Source: Aralia elata
Taxonomy: Eukaryota > Streptophyta > Magnoliopsida > Apiales > Araliaceae
Reading direction: 5' to 3'
Assembly (NCBI GenBank): GCA_034770075.1
Contig: CM068387.1
Coordinates: 79,237,971 to 79,301,970 of the forward strand
DNA length: 64,000 bases
The notes under the pieces are model-generated. The model saw nothing but the letters and a program-made list of their open reading frames with translations. It was not told the origin of the DNA and made no database searches. A program made the position numbers and the translations under genes. Positions 1 to 12,182 of this stretch are shown piece after piece (position 1 is the stretch's first letter; each line of letters begins with the position of its first letter).

Positions 1-1435
1 TTTGGAGTATTAATAATGATCTAAGACAATAATTAAAGGCACATTGAATGAATTATGAATTATTATAGAATCTTTAGTTTGGATTATATTTAATTTGAGG
101 TGAAAATATTTAGGTGGCGAATAACATTTCGTATTTGATATTGTCGACATTTAGGGTAAAATTTTGTGGAGTGTGCTATAAATGGTTTTGATCCTTTAAT
201 TATTGTTGTATTTATATATCTCGTGATATCTCGTCATTCGTTACATTTTTCTTATAATTCTATTAGCACTATTGAATAGAAGTTTGATATTTGATATCTT
301 GACTTTATTCTGTAATCTGAATTCTTTTCTTTCTATTATAATTTGAACATATTCCATATTTTTTCAGCGATACTTAACATTATGTTGATTTGTTTGTACT
401 GCTAATTGTTTAGAATTTGGGTACTTGCTTAATTGTTTCGTTTATAATCAAATTCTTATTTTGCTTTGATTTGGTATAGATATTCCAAATTTCATATTTT
501 GTAATCTTTTGAATTTGTTCTTCAAGTATAAAACTTTATTAATATTTGTAGAGCGGTATATGTTGTTACATTACTTTGGAGGTATTTTGTCTATGATTTA
601 ATTTGGTTTAACATGTACGTTTAGAATCCTTTTGTTGGTATTATGTCGCATGTGTTATGACATCATATCTTTCTAGAATAAGCGATAGGGGTATACCTGA
701 GCTATAACCACCTATGGAGGCACTACAGACATGTCCTCTTAGTATCGAGGTATAACACTTTCCGTGACAATGTGATCAGTCCACGACGTATCTTTTTGTA
801 TGTTGCTCTGGGTGTGAGCTTTGACCATTTGATATGTTTGTTCAGAATGCATATGGGTCAACCCTAGTTTCTATTTTGTTTTGCGAATTAGTGATATTTG
901 TGCTAGACACACCTTTCGATTCGTATGCATTTGGATTCACAGTCCAATGTGTGATTTACCTGTGTGATATTATTTTGACTTGTTTGTGTGGCAATGTTCT
1001 GTTTTGTTTTGAGCTCGGTATGAAATAACCACTTAGTCATCCTTCTGTTTGTTTCGTTAATTCTGTTAATTCAGATATATTCTATTCGAACTTTGGAGAT
1101 TATATTTTCGTCGGTATTTATTCTTGAGGCCTTACTCAGTATTTTGTTTAGTTGATTCTATATTTCAATTGTTCTTCTTTTGTATATCTTTATCCTTACT
1201 GGATATTTAGCTTATGCTGTGATTTTCTTCCGACAAATTTGCATGAGCGATTTAGGGTTTTATGTGAAGAGAGCTACTTTTAACCTAATAGGTTTATTTG
1301 ATTTTAGATTTTGATAAATTGTGTTTATTCTATAGATCTTTGGAGAATTGTATTTAATTCGACATTGATAGATTATCAATTATTAAATATTTTAAAGTTA
1401 TTAATATTGTGTTTATTTATTTTGAGATTTTTTGT
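1..1435 (+). mobile_element. LTR-retrotransposon-like repeat, copy 1 (cut by window edge)
   Basis: This AT-rich stretch aligns by eye along its whole length with the segment around 54780-56290. Shared landmarks include TTTGGATTATATTTAA near 77, TGTAGAGCGGTA near 547 and CCTGAGCTATAACCACCT near 697. The two copies differ by many substitutions and small indels, so they are old. No long open frame, reverse transcriptase or integrase is visible. Long non-coding homology of this kind fits an LTR of a Ty3/gypsy-type element, but the superfamily is inferred. The left end lies outside the window and the right end fades near 1435. Confidence 0.5.
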
Positions 1436-1833
1436 GCTTTACATGTGATCTCTCTTTCCTTTTCGAGAAGAGAGTCTTATACGATCAACTTGTTTACAAC
1501 GACCTCTGCAAGATCCATCTAAAAAAATTAAAGTTTCTCTAACTAAAAAGTAAGTTATGACTCTTATTATTAACGTTGGGATGAATACATACAAGTAATA
1601 TGGCGTGATAAAATTTAATATCAAACATATCCATATATAAAAACTAAAGGAAATAAATATAATATCTTACTTACCAATCTTATGGACCGCAAACAACAAA
1701 GATTAAATTTGAGAGAGCTTGTTCTTTGCCCGAACTTTGTTCTTGAGATTGTTTTGACTCCACAATGCAGCAGAACTGAGAGAATGAGGATAAAATTTGC
1801 GTTTAGGAGTAGTAGTGTTCAATCTATATAATT

Positions 1834-2012
1834 GTTATGCAGAGCCACTTTTTAAAATCGACCAATTCGCATAACTGTTATACGGTGCCTCTCTTATTTG
1901 CCAAACTGTTATGCGGTAGGGCTATTTACTGATTTGAGAGTAAAAAGGTAATTTTGTAGGTGGACCTAGTTCCGCATAACATTTTGTTAAGCTCCTAATA
2001 ACTGTTATGCGG
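1834..2012. repeat. Cluster of GTTATGCGG motifs in both orientations
   Basis: The nine-base motif GTTATGCGG or a one-base variant occurs at 1834-1842 (variant), 1877-1885 (variant), 1908-1916 and 2004-2012. Its complement occurs at 1868-1875 (eight bases) and 1972-1980. The copies at 1868-1885 form an imperfect palindrome around one base. No gene lies here and the rest of 1436-2955 shows nothing recognisable. Origin and role are unknown; a relic of a repeat is the simplest reading. Confidence 0.6.
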
Positions 2013-2994
2013 ATTGATTTATTCTAAGCCTTTTGATCTTCAAACGGACGATTCAGATTGGGTTGAATGGATGGGGATCCCATCTAACTTTAAACATTGA
2101 TCTAAAAATTAAAAATGTATCTTTTATTTTTGGATAGATTAAAGAATGTATCTTTAATTTTGGAACAAGAAAGTAGTGAATCATAATATGATTAAGCTAA
2201 ACACCATTAAATTCAGTTAAGAATTCATGTACAAATTCACATGTCTCAGTTCCAAAACTAACTTTATGATTTCCTAAGGACTGATCACAATAATTTATAT
2301 TAGTAACCTCCTAAAACTAATTTATTCGAATAATGTGCATAAGAATTTTTCACCATTGCTTTATTAATTTAAATAATGATTCAAAAATTGTCATACTATC
2401 CAGCTACACAATGTAGCAGCCCTTCTTCTTTATGTGGAAATTATTTTTCTTTCATTTTTTCCAGTTCAGGGTGCCCCTGACTGGGAGTGGAGGGAGGGGG
2501 TACTTGTTAGAAAGGTAAAACCACATTCAAGATCCAAGTAATGGAACCAAATATGGAGCAGTTAAAAAGAAAAAAAAATTAAAAAAATGAAGTAGTAAGA
2601 ACTTCCCTTGTGGTTGAGTTGAATTCATATAAAATGCAGTTCAATCATTTGGCACTAGGTCACTTGCAGCATGCTCAAAAAATGAAAAAAAATAAATAAA
2701 TAAAAAACTGGAAAAATAAAATGAAGTCAGAATAGTTAGTAGAAAAATGGCAGGAAATTAACACTTCAAATGCATGAAGACCTCAAGATGGCCTTGATGG
2801 TGCACAAATCACTAAAGTTGCAAAATAAGAAAAGAAAGAACATGCATGTTAAAGTGTAGTCTGCATTCTGATGATGCTCTAAAAGAGGGAATCATAATTA
2901 CCTAAGGATATGTAAGACATAAGCATCATAAAGCCAAATTAAAATGGAGTTGATTTGAAGTATAACACCTTACATAATATAACATCTAGTGTGT

Positions 2995-3200
2995 CAGTCA
3001 CACTAGATACACACTAGATATGTTATTACACTGTCATGTCAAACAATATAGTTTACATTAATGAGCGAGCGACGCATTTATAAATATGAAGATGTGCAAT
3101 AAATGTAAATTCAAATGCATATATTTCCAAATGCGTCGCTCATTAATTTAAACTATATCGTTTAATATGACTGTGTAGATAACTTATGTAGTGCGCCACA
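2995..3200. mobile_element. Hairpin-type MITE at the 3' end of a gene
   Basis: Two arms of about 80 bases are inverted copies of each other. The left arm runs from about 3007 to 3080 and the right arm from about 3112 to 3195. Both contain AATGAGCG next to a GCGACGCATTT motif, then a tract like AACTATAT, then a tract like TGACTGTGT. The left arm has a four-base GAGC/GCGA duplication that the right arm lacks. The element begins only about 20 bases downstream of the stop codon at 3217-3219 of the minus-strand gene, so it probably lies in that gene's 3' UTR. Confidence 0.6.
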
Positions 3201-3216
3201 TTATCTATCAGAATGT

Positions 3217-5083
3217 CTAAAGAGAGAATCCTTTGAGAGGGGCAAACTTGCAGAAAATATTGTCCTTCAGCATGGCGGAGTTTTTCATCTTCAGTTCCCA
3301 TTCTGGACTTTTAGAATTAGCCAGCTGAACCTCATAAACAACTTTAGGAAGACATTCAGCCACCTTTTTCTGAGTAGAGCTCAACTTAACCATCTCCCTC
3401 TTTTTCTTCTCAGCAGCACTACCGAGTGCAGCTCGCTGGGCTTGTAGCTTGGCAATTTGCTTGTCAATCTTCTCTATTTCCAATGAGCTGCAGTTTACTT
3501 CGGCCTCGAGTAGAGTTTCTTTCCCTTTCGATTCATTATAATCGTTCTTAAGTGTTGTTGCCAAGTCAATGTTGCTCTTAAGGTCCGCAAAGAATTTGTC
3601 AGCCTCATCTGCCACCTTCTTAGCCTCTCGAAACTCCTTGCTCCCAAATGGGATTTCGTCGATCAACTTTAACATCGAATGTTGTTCAGAACTGAGGCTT
3701 GGATCCTTTTTCAGCTTTGATGACAGAAATGAAAGTTCAGATAGCTTGGTGGACGAGAGAATGACAGGGTTATCCAAAGCAAGGAATAAAGAAAGCTTTT
3801 TTCGAGCTTTAGCCATTTCTTCTTGAACAGTCACAGAGTGATCAGTTGCAGGAGGCAAAACTGATGCAATTGGAAGAGGCTGAGACAGAAAATCATCCAT
3901 AGAATTAAGAAGTTTGTCAAAATCTTCTGGAATCACTTTGGCTTGAAATTCTTTAGGGGAATGACAAGCAGCACCAACACTTAAAATTTGGGCAGGTGAA
4001 CTAGTATTGTGGCTGCTAGAAACTTGGGTATTCTGTGAATCAGTGGGACTCTTCAGATAGTCAGATGTTGATTCACATGTTCCCATTTCTTCAGTCGATG
4101 AACATATGTCGATTATATCACTCATGTTTTTAGAGCTGGACTGAGCAATCTGTCTGGAAGAATTGTTACTTCGCAATTTAAATGCAGTAAGCCTTTGTGA
4201 TTTTCTCCTTGTGTTTCCTCTTCCTCCAATTCTCTCTGCTATAGGCTGCTGAAGGACCTTCTGAGGACGAGTGGCAAATTGCTCTTCAAGAAACAAAGGC
4301 AGCATTATTATAAAACAAAACCGAGACAAAGGGAATTAGTCGTCCAGTAAGAATTTAAGCTGACAAATTAACTGCAACTGACTATGCTTGAATCAGCTTG
4401 TGCAGTCAGACTGTAAAAGCTGAATATATAACACCATTTTTTTTCTTAACTTCCTTTGCAAAATTACTCAATTCTTAAGGTTTAAACACATTCTCATCAA
4501 GCTCTCTGCTAAAGGGTCAATTAACTTAAAAAGTTTCTATTTCAAGGTTGAGCTATAGATCCATACTACTAAAACCACTAAAAACTCCGCCGAAAATCAT
4601 GAAGGAATATGGCTCGACTTTTTTTGAGAAGAATAATGTGTATAGCAAGAATAAACATTTAATTATACCACATAATCGAAGGCTAGACGCATAAAACCCC
4701 AAAGATGACATTTTTCTAAAATTAAAACAATAGACGGTGCAAAATCTAATCTGACCTTTCTTCATAGAACTCAAGTTTGCAGGGATCTTCCAAACAAAAG
4801 AAGCGAAAAATGCATCAACAGATGTATCGGGAAATTCTGATCGGAGATAATCTTCGACTGATTTCTTGCTTTTGAAATGTAGTCTCTTACATTGCTCTTT
4901 TTGAAGACTAATAGGACCAATCAGAAATCTATCTTTGTGGAAGCCAAGATTACTGATTCTTCTCCCAACCTTCCAACTCCAGATATCACCAGGATTTGGC
5001 CAATTTACTGGAGCATATGGTAAGCCTTCTCCAGATTCACAAAGAGAAACTGGCCTCAGACAAGTCTTGTTCTTGATCACCAT
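3217..5083 (-). CDS. DUF7081-like N-terminal domain protein with C-terminal coiled coil
   Basis: Two exons, 4756-5083 and 3217-4283, join in phase to give about 464 residues. The donor follows ATGAAGAAAG and the acceptor is TTCTTGAAG. The N-terminal 100 residues carry ESGEGLPYAPVNWPNPGD and WSWKVGRRIS, a pattern I associate with the plant DUF7081 family. The middle is serine-rich and low in structure. Residues about 300-430 are rich in Lys, Glu and Leu and look like a coiled coil, ending in a conserved-looking PEWELKMKNSAML stretch. A nuclear or regulatory role is possible but is not shown by the sequence. The start at 5083 gives the first Met in a frame that then enters the conserved block directly. 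The gene sits next to TSR2, matching the far end of the Arabidopsis block. Family name moderately sure, function unknown. Confidence 0.65.
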
Positions 5084-5276
5084 TGATTACTTTCAACAAA
5101 TTCCCAAAGGTTCCTTGGTCTCATAAACTAGAATCCAAGCTGGTGAGATAAACTGAAACTTAATTGGAAAGTTTTGGCAGTTAAAAGAATTACTATAATG
5201 AACTGCAAGAACATAAATAATCCATATCTGAGCCATAACAGATCTATTTAAGAGTACAAAGCATTATTCAATAGTT

Positions 5277-5345
5277 AGTGTGTGTGTGTGTGTACGTATG
5301 TATATATATATATATATACATACACATACATACACACACACAAAA
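5277..5345. repeat. Compound GT/TA/CA microsatellite
   Basis: A run of TG repeats is followed by TA repeats (about 5302-5318) and CA repeats (to about 5341), so the block can fold back on itself. A short GC-alternating stretch (GTGCGCGCGCAC) follows at about 5355. It lies upstream of the DUF7081-like gene, probably in its promoter or 5' leader. Confidence 0.8.
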
Positions 5346-6632
5346 GCACACACGTGTGCGCGCGCACGCTCATTTAGAAGTAGAAGGGAATGCTTAAAAA
5401 AATGGAAATTTATATCCATGTTTTTTTTTTGGGTACATGCACACACACACAACTGAGAATAACAAGGATCAAACTTAATCTAAGCACACACCTCAAACAC
5501 AAACTTGCATAAGCAAATCCAAAAGAGATACCTTTTTGAACAACACAAAACACACAAACTAGAGGCTAGACTAATTGACAGTATATTCCAATTCTCAAAT
5601 AATTTCATAAACTACCATGTTTAGCTGCTTCTTTTAATTTTGTTAAAGAAAAACCTAGGCCCTAAACCTGCCATCCTCATGCCAAAAGTTTAAGAGTTAT
5701 TCTTACTAAAATGTAACTTATGGTTCAATTGAAGAAATTTGACCCCTATCGTGCTATTATTACTCACTGAATCCAAACAAGGATAATAAATTAGGCGTCA
5801 ACCTGACATCAAATCTGAAGGGGTTAGCTAGGGTTTGAAATACAAACCATTCGAAAAAGTAGACAAACACTTGTTGACAAACAAAAATTTAAGTGGGGAA
5901 ACTGAAAAAAAAAAGGACAGAACAGAGTGTAGACCTTCAAGACCAAACATTCATAAACAGGAATGCTGACTTTTTTTATTTTATTTTTCTTTTTAGATAA
6001 CGGGATTATGTGAGTGAATGGCAATTACCAAAATTAAAAATAAAAACACACATGCACACACTATATAATATGGCATAAGCTTCTACAAACCATCTCATCA
6101 AGAACATAGCTACAGTCTAAAGATTTTATGGTTTATGAAGAGAAAAATTGACATTTATATTGGTGTTTTTACCTGATCTACTAAAGATTACATTTTTCTT
6201 TCTTTTCCCAGTTGCAAATTACTTAAATAACATAAGATTAGCATGCATAATCAATTAATCATTTCTGAAGAAACCAATATCACGATTTACTCAAATATAT
6301 AGTAAAAAATCATGGGTAAATGGTTAATGTGCATATATGGGTAAATGGAAAATGTGCATATATGGGTAAGAATCTAGTTCAACCAAGACTCACCGGAAAC
6401 AGAGAAGAGTGTTTCCAAGCCGATCAAAGAGAGAGAGATTCAAGTTTCAACCCAAGTGATCCTGTGTGTTAAGTTTTGCATTAAAAGTGGACTATATGGA
6501 ATAATGTAATGTACAGGGAGGTAAGTGGGTGTCAAACATGGCACGCCAAATAAAATCAGGTACAATTAATACTCTCTCCATTTCATAATACCTTTTTTTT
6601 TTTGCTATTGTTAAACATAATTTAATATTCTT

Positions 6633-6725
6633 GTCAAAAGGCAAGAATGAATTTCAAGACCTCCTCATGTACCCAAACCTTAGAATAATTTTTTACCATT
6701 GAGCCACGAGAGCTTGGTCATAATA
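6633..6725 (-). mobile_element. tRNA-derived SINE-like relic
   Basis: On the minus strand the segment reads TGGCTCAATGGTA, which resembles a tRNA A box. About 45 bases later comes GGTCTTGAAATTC, a degraded B box. This spacing is typical of tRNA-derived SINEs. There is no cloverleaf or mature 3' end, so it is not called as a tRNA. Confidence 0.4.
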
Positions 6726-7006
6726 CTCTTTATGTCCCTTTTTAAATGTCGTTTTAGAAGAGTATTTTTGTCTCTTAATATTTGTCATTTTAAAATTTCA
6801 ATTGAACATTAATTGCTTAATTTCTAATATTATCTCGAGTATTAAATATAATTTTGGTTCTCTCACTATTTTCTACTCAATAAATAACACTTTTTTTAAT
6901 ACAAGGACAATATAGGCAATTGATATTATATTTAATGTTTTACAATCATTTCCTTAATATTTGTGCACAATTCTAAAACGATATATATTAAAGGACAGAG
7001 GAAGTA
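6724..7006. mobile_element. Stowaway-like MITE
   Basis: The left end reads TACTCTTTATGTCCC followed by TCGTTTTAGAA. The right end, read on the minus strand, gives TACTTCCTCTGTCC followed by TCGTTTTAGAA. A TA dinucleotide lies at each border, as expected for Tc1/mariner-type MITEs. The interior is AT-rich and non-coding. Confidence 0.6.
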
Positions 7007-7806
7007 ATAGTCTTTTTAGTGTCATGCATATGAATTAAGAAAGTCATTTAATACTATTATTTAACAATTAAAATTTATGTAAAATTTTATTACTACCCTT
7101 TATGAAAAATTAAAAACTATTAATAGTACAAGAGAGAATTTCTTGGGACAATGAAAGAAGTTAGGAGTGATATAAGAAAGTAAATAATTTAAAATTGTAA
7201 ACGACAAATAAATTGAAATAAATAAAGTCTATTATTACTGAATGGAGGAAGTATAAAATAATAAAACTTACAATGAGTAATATTTTTTAGATAGGTTACA
7301 ATAATTAACATTATATTGATTAAAATTAAAAAAATTTATGTTAATTTTAAGTTTAAAAATCTCTTAAGTTGATTTAAAAAAAACTAATAATATTCAAATA
7401 ATATAAAACGGAGAGAGTATTATTTATTATAATATGTAAATAATATTTTAATTTTTATTTCATGTTAGTACTCAATACAGAGAATAATTAACGTTCTCTA
7501 ATAAATCTCCTTTGTACATGTGAATCTAATTTTCTCGTGATATTACTGTGATTATTATTGTAATTTTCTCATTTTTAATGTAATATTTATCAAGGGAAAA
7601 TATTATCTAAGGTAATATCTTAGTTAAATTTGTCTAAAATTACTTAACAAAACGACGTAGTTTTATTTTTAGAATTAAATTATGTTTTTCATTTTTGGTT
7701 TTATAAAAAAAAATCTTTAATTTTAAATTTTATACAAAATTATGTCGTTTAATTAAGTAGTCTTAGTCAAGTTTAACTAAAACGTATATTAGATTACCTT
7801 TTCTCA

Positions 7807-7995
7807 TTGAGGATTGTGCTTCCTTCCTTATTAACAAACTTGTGCTGGAGCATGCGGGAGGCAAGAAATAACTGCAGTTTTGGTGAAAAGCAGCCTCACC
7901 CATCAGTAGTTATCGCAAATGCGAGAGCTAGAAAAGAAATTTGTCTAAGACTACCTATAGATGGTAAGGGTCGAGTTATTATTGATGTGAGATGA
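7807..7995 (+). pseudogene. Possible LINE (non-LTR retrotransposon) fragment
   Basis: A short open stretch contains CWSMREARNNCSFGEKQPHP, which resembles the region between the reverse transcriptase and RNase H parts of plant LINEs (typical pattern W..WK.RN...F). There is no catalytic motif, and nothing alignable extends on either side. If real, it is a decayed fragment with no function. The rest of 7007-8330 shows only AT-rich sequence. Confidence 0.3.
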
Positions 7996-8325
7996 ATCCA
8001 AAAAAGGAGTATTTAATATTAATTATAAAAAACCATCATATTTATAATCATATTCTTTATAAACGGTGGCTTAGAAAACTCTGACGACTTGTTATAAAAT
8101 TATCAGGTTCATTAGATTGTTATTGTTTGTTCTAAATTATACTCACTTAATATAAGGGGTTCATAATGGTCATTAAATTTAAATAACTCCAGAGTTTGTT
8201 CAACTACTAGCGTTTGTAATGTTTGAACTTATAAATGCAATACATTTATTTTGGTTCGTTATTCAAGAATTAAATATATTAATTCACATAAATATCAACT
8301 CATTACATTACTCAAGAATAAGGAT

Positions 8326-8334
<9 letters not shown>

Positions 8335-8356
<22 letters not shown>

Positions 8357-8360
8357 TATT
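8335..8360. repeat. TA microsatellite
   Basis: An uninterrupted run of about a dozen TA repeats lies shortly upstream of the long hairpin at 8425-8539. Confidence 0.8.
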
Positions 8361-8424
8361 ATTTCTTAATTTTCTTATTATATTAATTTGTGTGAAAATT
8401 ATTAGTCATTTTAGAACGGAGTAT

Positions 8425-8539
8425 CATTTGGTAAGTTTCTGCTATATGAAGATTGAAGAATAAACTGACACACAGGTATCTTGGATGCCTGTGTGTCAGT
8501 TTATTCTTCAATCTTCATATAGCAGAAACTTACCAAATG
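8425..8539. repeat. Near-perfect 56-bp-arm inverted repeat (hairpin)
   Basis: Bases 8425-8480 and 8484-8539 are reverse complements with a single mismatch (A8478 against G8487) and a 3-base spacer. The outer edges carry weaker extended similarity (ACGGAGTAT on the left, GAGTAATTCG on the right). No open frame of note lies inside. A transcript from either strand would fold into a long stem like a young miRNA or siRNA hairpin. It could equally be the terminal part of a fold-back MITE. No match to a known miRNA family is recognised. Confidence 0.85.
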
Positions 8540-9780
8540 GAGTAATTCGTTTTTTACTTGGAGGCGTCAGTTCATTTACTTATGATGCGAAATTGTAGAA
8601 GTTGATACACAATTACCAATGCTAATTTAATTCCAAACCTACCATATTGAAGTAGCATTTAATTTAGTGAATTGATTAAATTGGCTTCACCGGTTAAGTT
8701 CAGCAGTAAATTCGGGAGATGACTTTCGTTTAAATTATGAATTTGAGTCTTCTTAGTCATTCTTAAGAGGTGAATATCCAGAACTACTCTCTTGCGTCAT
8801 GTCCTATTACAATCTACTCTTGCAATAAAATTTTTGATGTACCAGAAAAGGATTAAATTGACTTCAATCCAGTTATATGAAAAGGGTAAGGTTAGGTGTA
8901 ACAATGACAAACAGGTAAAATTTTTGTTTGAATCAAATTATTAATGCACGAATAATCAATTCATTGTCTTAATATCTTTCTCAATCATCTTAACCAATCA
9001 CGTGTTAACTTTTGTGTTTTCACTTCGGATAACTCAAGCGACTGATCCAAGTTTTCTAGAGATACTCTGATTCCATATGTAACACAACTCGCGTTAAATT
9101 TCGATTTCATCTGCAAATAGTAAGTGAAGTAAACTTTTTTTTAAAAAAAAGAAAAAAAAAAGAGAAATTTGTGGCATATGAGGGTCGATCTGATTTAAAA
9201 AGAGAGAATTTGTAGCATATGATATGAGGAGGGTCAATCTGATTTCTTGCATGTTATGATGCAAGTGCAACTGCAAACAGCAACAGATAAACCGTTTTGT
9301 CATGCAGAAGCTTTGAATTATAAGAAAATATATAAATAACAAAATTTTCAACAATATATATAGCTCAATGACATTGACTCAAGCTTCACATAATTAATTA
9401 ATCACATTAATATCTGTTTAGTCGTTCATACACAATGGCAGTCACTTTGCCTAGCTTTATGACTCACTCACCTGTGCTGAGAGCTAGCAGAGGAATAATT
9501 AAGGAATATTTTCTTCATGAAACTATACATACATTCTTGCACTTGCACCGTATAATTCTTCTTATTTTCCAACATTCTTGAATCACGACGGCTCAATCCA
9601 CAAGCCAGAGACAAAATACTGTAACTAATCACTCCATGTAAGTATATATATGAAACCACATGCACTAATGTTTATATATAATTATATGGTGCCTCGCCTC
9701 TACTGTAATTAAATGTTACTAGCAGACTGGGAGTATACTCGACTAGATTTGCTTCATCCTGGTTTTTGAATAACCTCTCC
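8540..9780. other. Intergenic, no supported gene
   Basis: The sequence is AT-rich and has no open frame with recognisable protein character. A short near-duplication (GAGGGTCGATCTGATTT at 9180 and GAGGGTCAATCTGATTT at 9228) is the only structure seen. Confidence 0.6.
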
Positions 9781-9790
9781 AGAGTATCAT

Positions 9791-9880
9791 TTACAAAGAA
9801 GCTTGAAGCGTACCAGCAACCAGCTGCATGCAATTTGTAACTACTTGTGCATACTTCTCAAAATGCTCTTCTACAACAGT
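9791..9880 (-). CDS. Possible alternative terminal exon of the TSR2-like gene
   Basis: After a TTTTCTAG acceptor, 29 codons of good protein character (TVVEEHFEKYAQVV then TNCMQLVAGTLQASL) run to a TAA stop. The phase fits a direct join to exon 2 of the TSR2-like gene, replacing the VAEQLM exon. I do not recognise the peptide as part of the usual TSR2 protein. It may be a lineage-specific exon, part of a 3' UTR, or chance. Confidence 0.3.
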   Translation of the reverse strand, partial: TVVEEHFEKYAQVVTNCMQLVAGTLQASL

Positions 9881-10134
9881 CTAGAAAAGAAAAGATAATA
9901 ACGATTAATTTCATTGTTAACAAAATTAATTGAGCTTCATGTGAGGAAGGATGTGTTTTAAATTATACAAAAACATAAACACAATAGAATGAGACACTAC
10001 TGATGTGTAGAATTTGTAATGATACATGAAAATGAAAATTTTGGGGGCGACGAGCTGTACCTTTGTTGCCTGTCACCTATGAGACTGAGCTTCGCATGCA
10101 GAACAAGATATCAGCAGTCATAATATCGGATTAA

Positions 10135-12182
10135 TTAATGATTCCCTTGCAAGTATTCTTCATGCAAAACCATTAACTGTTCTGCCACCTGCTTGAGTTG
10201 CAGAAATATTGCTAAGTGGATACTTACCATGCAAATTTTAAGTTACTAGCCTCGTAAAGATTGTCAAAAACCCATTTGCATCAAAATGATGAAACACAAT
10301 TGAAATTTTTACCTAGAGCCAACGCGAATTTTACTTTTGTTTTCAATGTCTCTAGTAGCTCGGAAAGAGCATGTGACTACATGTATGTCTTCTTGCAATA
10401 AGAAAAATAAAGAAGATGAAAGAGTTGTTGTTGCTTGAAGAATGAAAAATTCTGTCATCTTTTAAGCTTTATATTTTGTAATATATACAATAATCACAAT
10501 GAATCTTAATATATCATATGCTTAAGCAAAATGAGAACTACATAAGTTGCATATAATTGTTCATTGAACATAAATGAGCATAAATAAATAGCATCAGAAA
10601 GATCAGACGTTTGTATGCATGGTGTGCTATAATTACAGTGAGCAAATTACTGATCACTATAAGATTATCAATAAAAATTGGAAGATCGTGGAAAGATGGG
10701 GAAACTGCTTTTAATACATTAATATATGATAAAATGCATCTCTATAGGTGAATTAAATTGATGTAGCTCTACAGCCAATTTAGGGAAGAATGGCTCCAAG
10801 TTCCCTCAAAACTGAATTAGAATGGTGCATTTATAGAGTCCAAAAAAATAATGGTCCATTTATAGCTGACTTAAGGGAAGAATAGCTCTCAGTGTGCAAC
10901 CTGTACAGACTAGAATCAGTAACCAAAGAACAATTCATCATATAGTTTGTCAAGAGGGAAATGGAGGTGGATCCTTAAAGAATCAGCTTCTTAGCTGCAG
11001 CCTTAGGAGAAATCGGAAAGGTTTTTGTCCCAACATCTATAGTAAGTACGCGCTAAAATTTTAAAATACATTATTGAAGCAATGTGATTTCTCTAGATTC
11101 ACAGACTAAAAAACTAATTTTTCCCTTATATTAATGAAAATGCAACTAGCTTCCAACAAAATGGGTGTTGTATTATCAATAACTGCAGAGAGAGCTAAGA
11201 TAATGGAAGTAATTTCTCTCACAGAAGAAGAATAACAGTGATTTTGTAGATTTTAGTTCCTCAATCCCAATAGAGGTCATTCTTCACAAAGTTGCTTGTT
11301 ATATACCTAATGAAAGACAGAACTCTTATGCAGAAAATGAGTATACATGACATAAAGATTAGAGTTCTCAAAATCGAAACCAGACCCAAGCACAACAAAA
11401 TGAGTTTTGAGCCATGCTACACTGCCCAAAAGCCAATGGCACCACATTAACACAATCAAGAATTTAATACATACTACTCCATTACTCTTTGGGCAGAAAC
11501 TTAAGTAAAAATAATAATTCCACCTCAGGAAGATAAATCTTAAAAACTAAAGGGGTTCAAATCACAAAGCAATGTAAGTAGCTAATTAGATGGAAAACAT
11601 ACCTCTTCAATACTGCCATCTTCAATCTCTGTGTTGAAAGTAAATAACAAACTCTCATGTAACAAATTCTCTAGATCTTCACATAAAGCGGTGCTGTCAA
11701 TCAAAAGGAAAGGAACCCAAAAAAAAAAATCCACCTTTTTGTTATTATTTCCCTTTATACCAGATAAATTATCTTACCATCAATTTCAAATTTGCTAAAT
11801 TGCATACTTAAATCACAAAAATATATATATATACAATGTGAACCCATATTTCATTTTGAAATTAAAGCCAAAATCTATCAAATCACAGCAATTGCGACGT
11901 AAAGATCCAAACTTTACTACGATTGTTAAAAAATTCAGCAAGAAAACAAAGGGGCTTTTGTTACCTTTGGCGCGAGAACCAAGAGAAGATATCGGATCCA
12001 AGTCGCTTAGATTTCTTAAGGGAATCATTGCCTCCCCATTTGTTCTCCACTGCTAATTGAAGGGCTCTCCATTGGGATAAAATTGTTGAAATTCCCTCTT
12101 TGAAAGAAGAGATGGCTTGCGGCTTTAGATGACAAAGGGGAGAAACTGCTACGACGCCGTTTCTGGCAACGGATTCCATCAT
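10135..12182 (-). CDS. TSR2: Pre-rRNA-processing protein TSR2 homologue, short C-terminus
   Basis: Three exons join in phase: 11965-12182, 11603-11693 and 10135-10188, giving about 120 residues. TSR2 is a chaperone that escorts ribosomal protein eS26 to pre-40S particles; this is family knowledge. The supporting core is SFKEGISTILSQWRALQLAVE, then WGG and SDIFSWFSRQ, LCEDLENLLHESLLFTFNTE, EDGSIEEVAEQLM and HEEYLQGN. The reading then stops at TAA (10135-10137) just after LQGNH. Plant homologues usually go on with an acidic tail, so this copy looks truncated, or it uses another 3' exon. A separate in-frame exon at 9791-9880 could be spliced to exon 2. The start is the first Met before a basic N-terminus; an in-frame Met one codon later is an alternative. 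Family call good, exact C-terminus uncertain. Confidence 0.65.
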
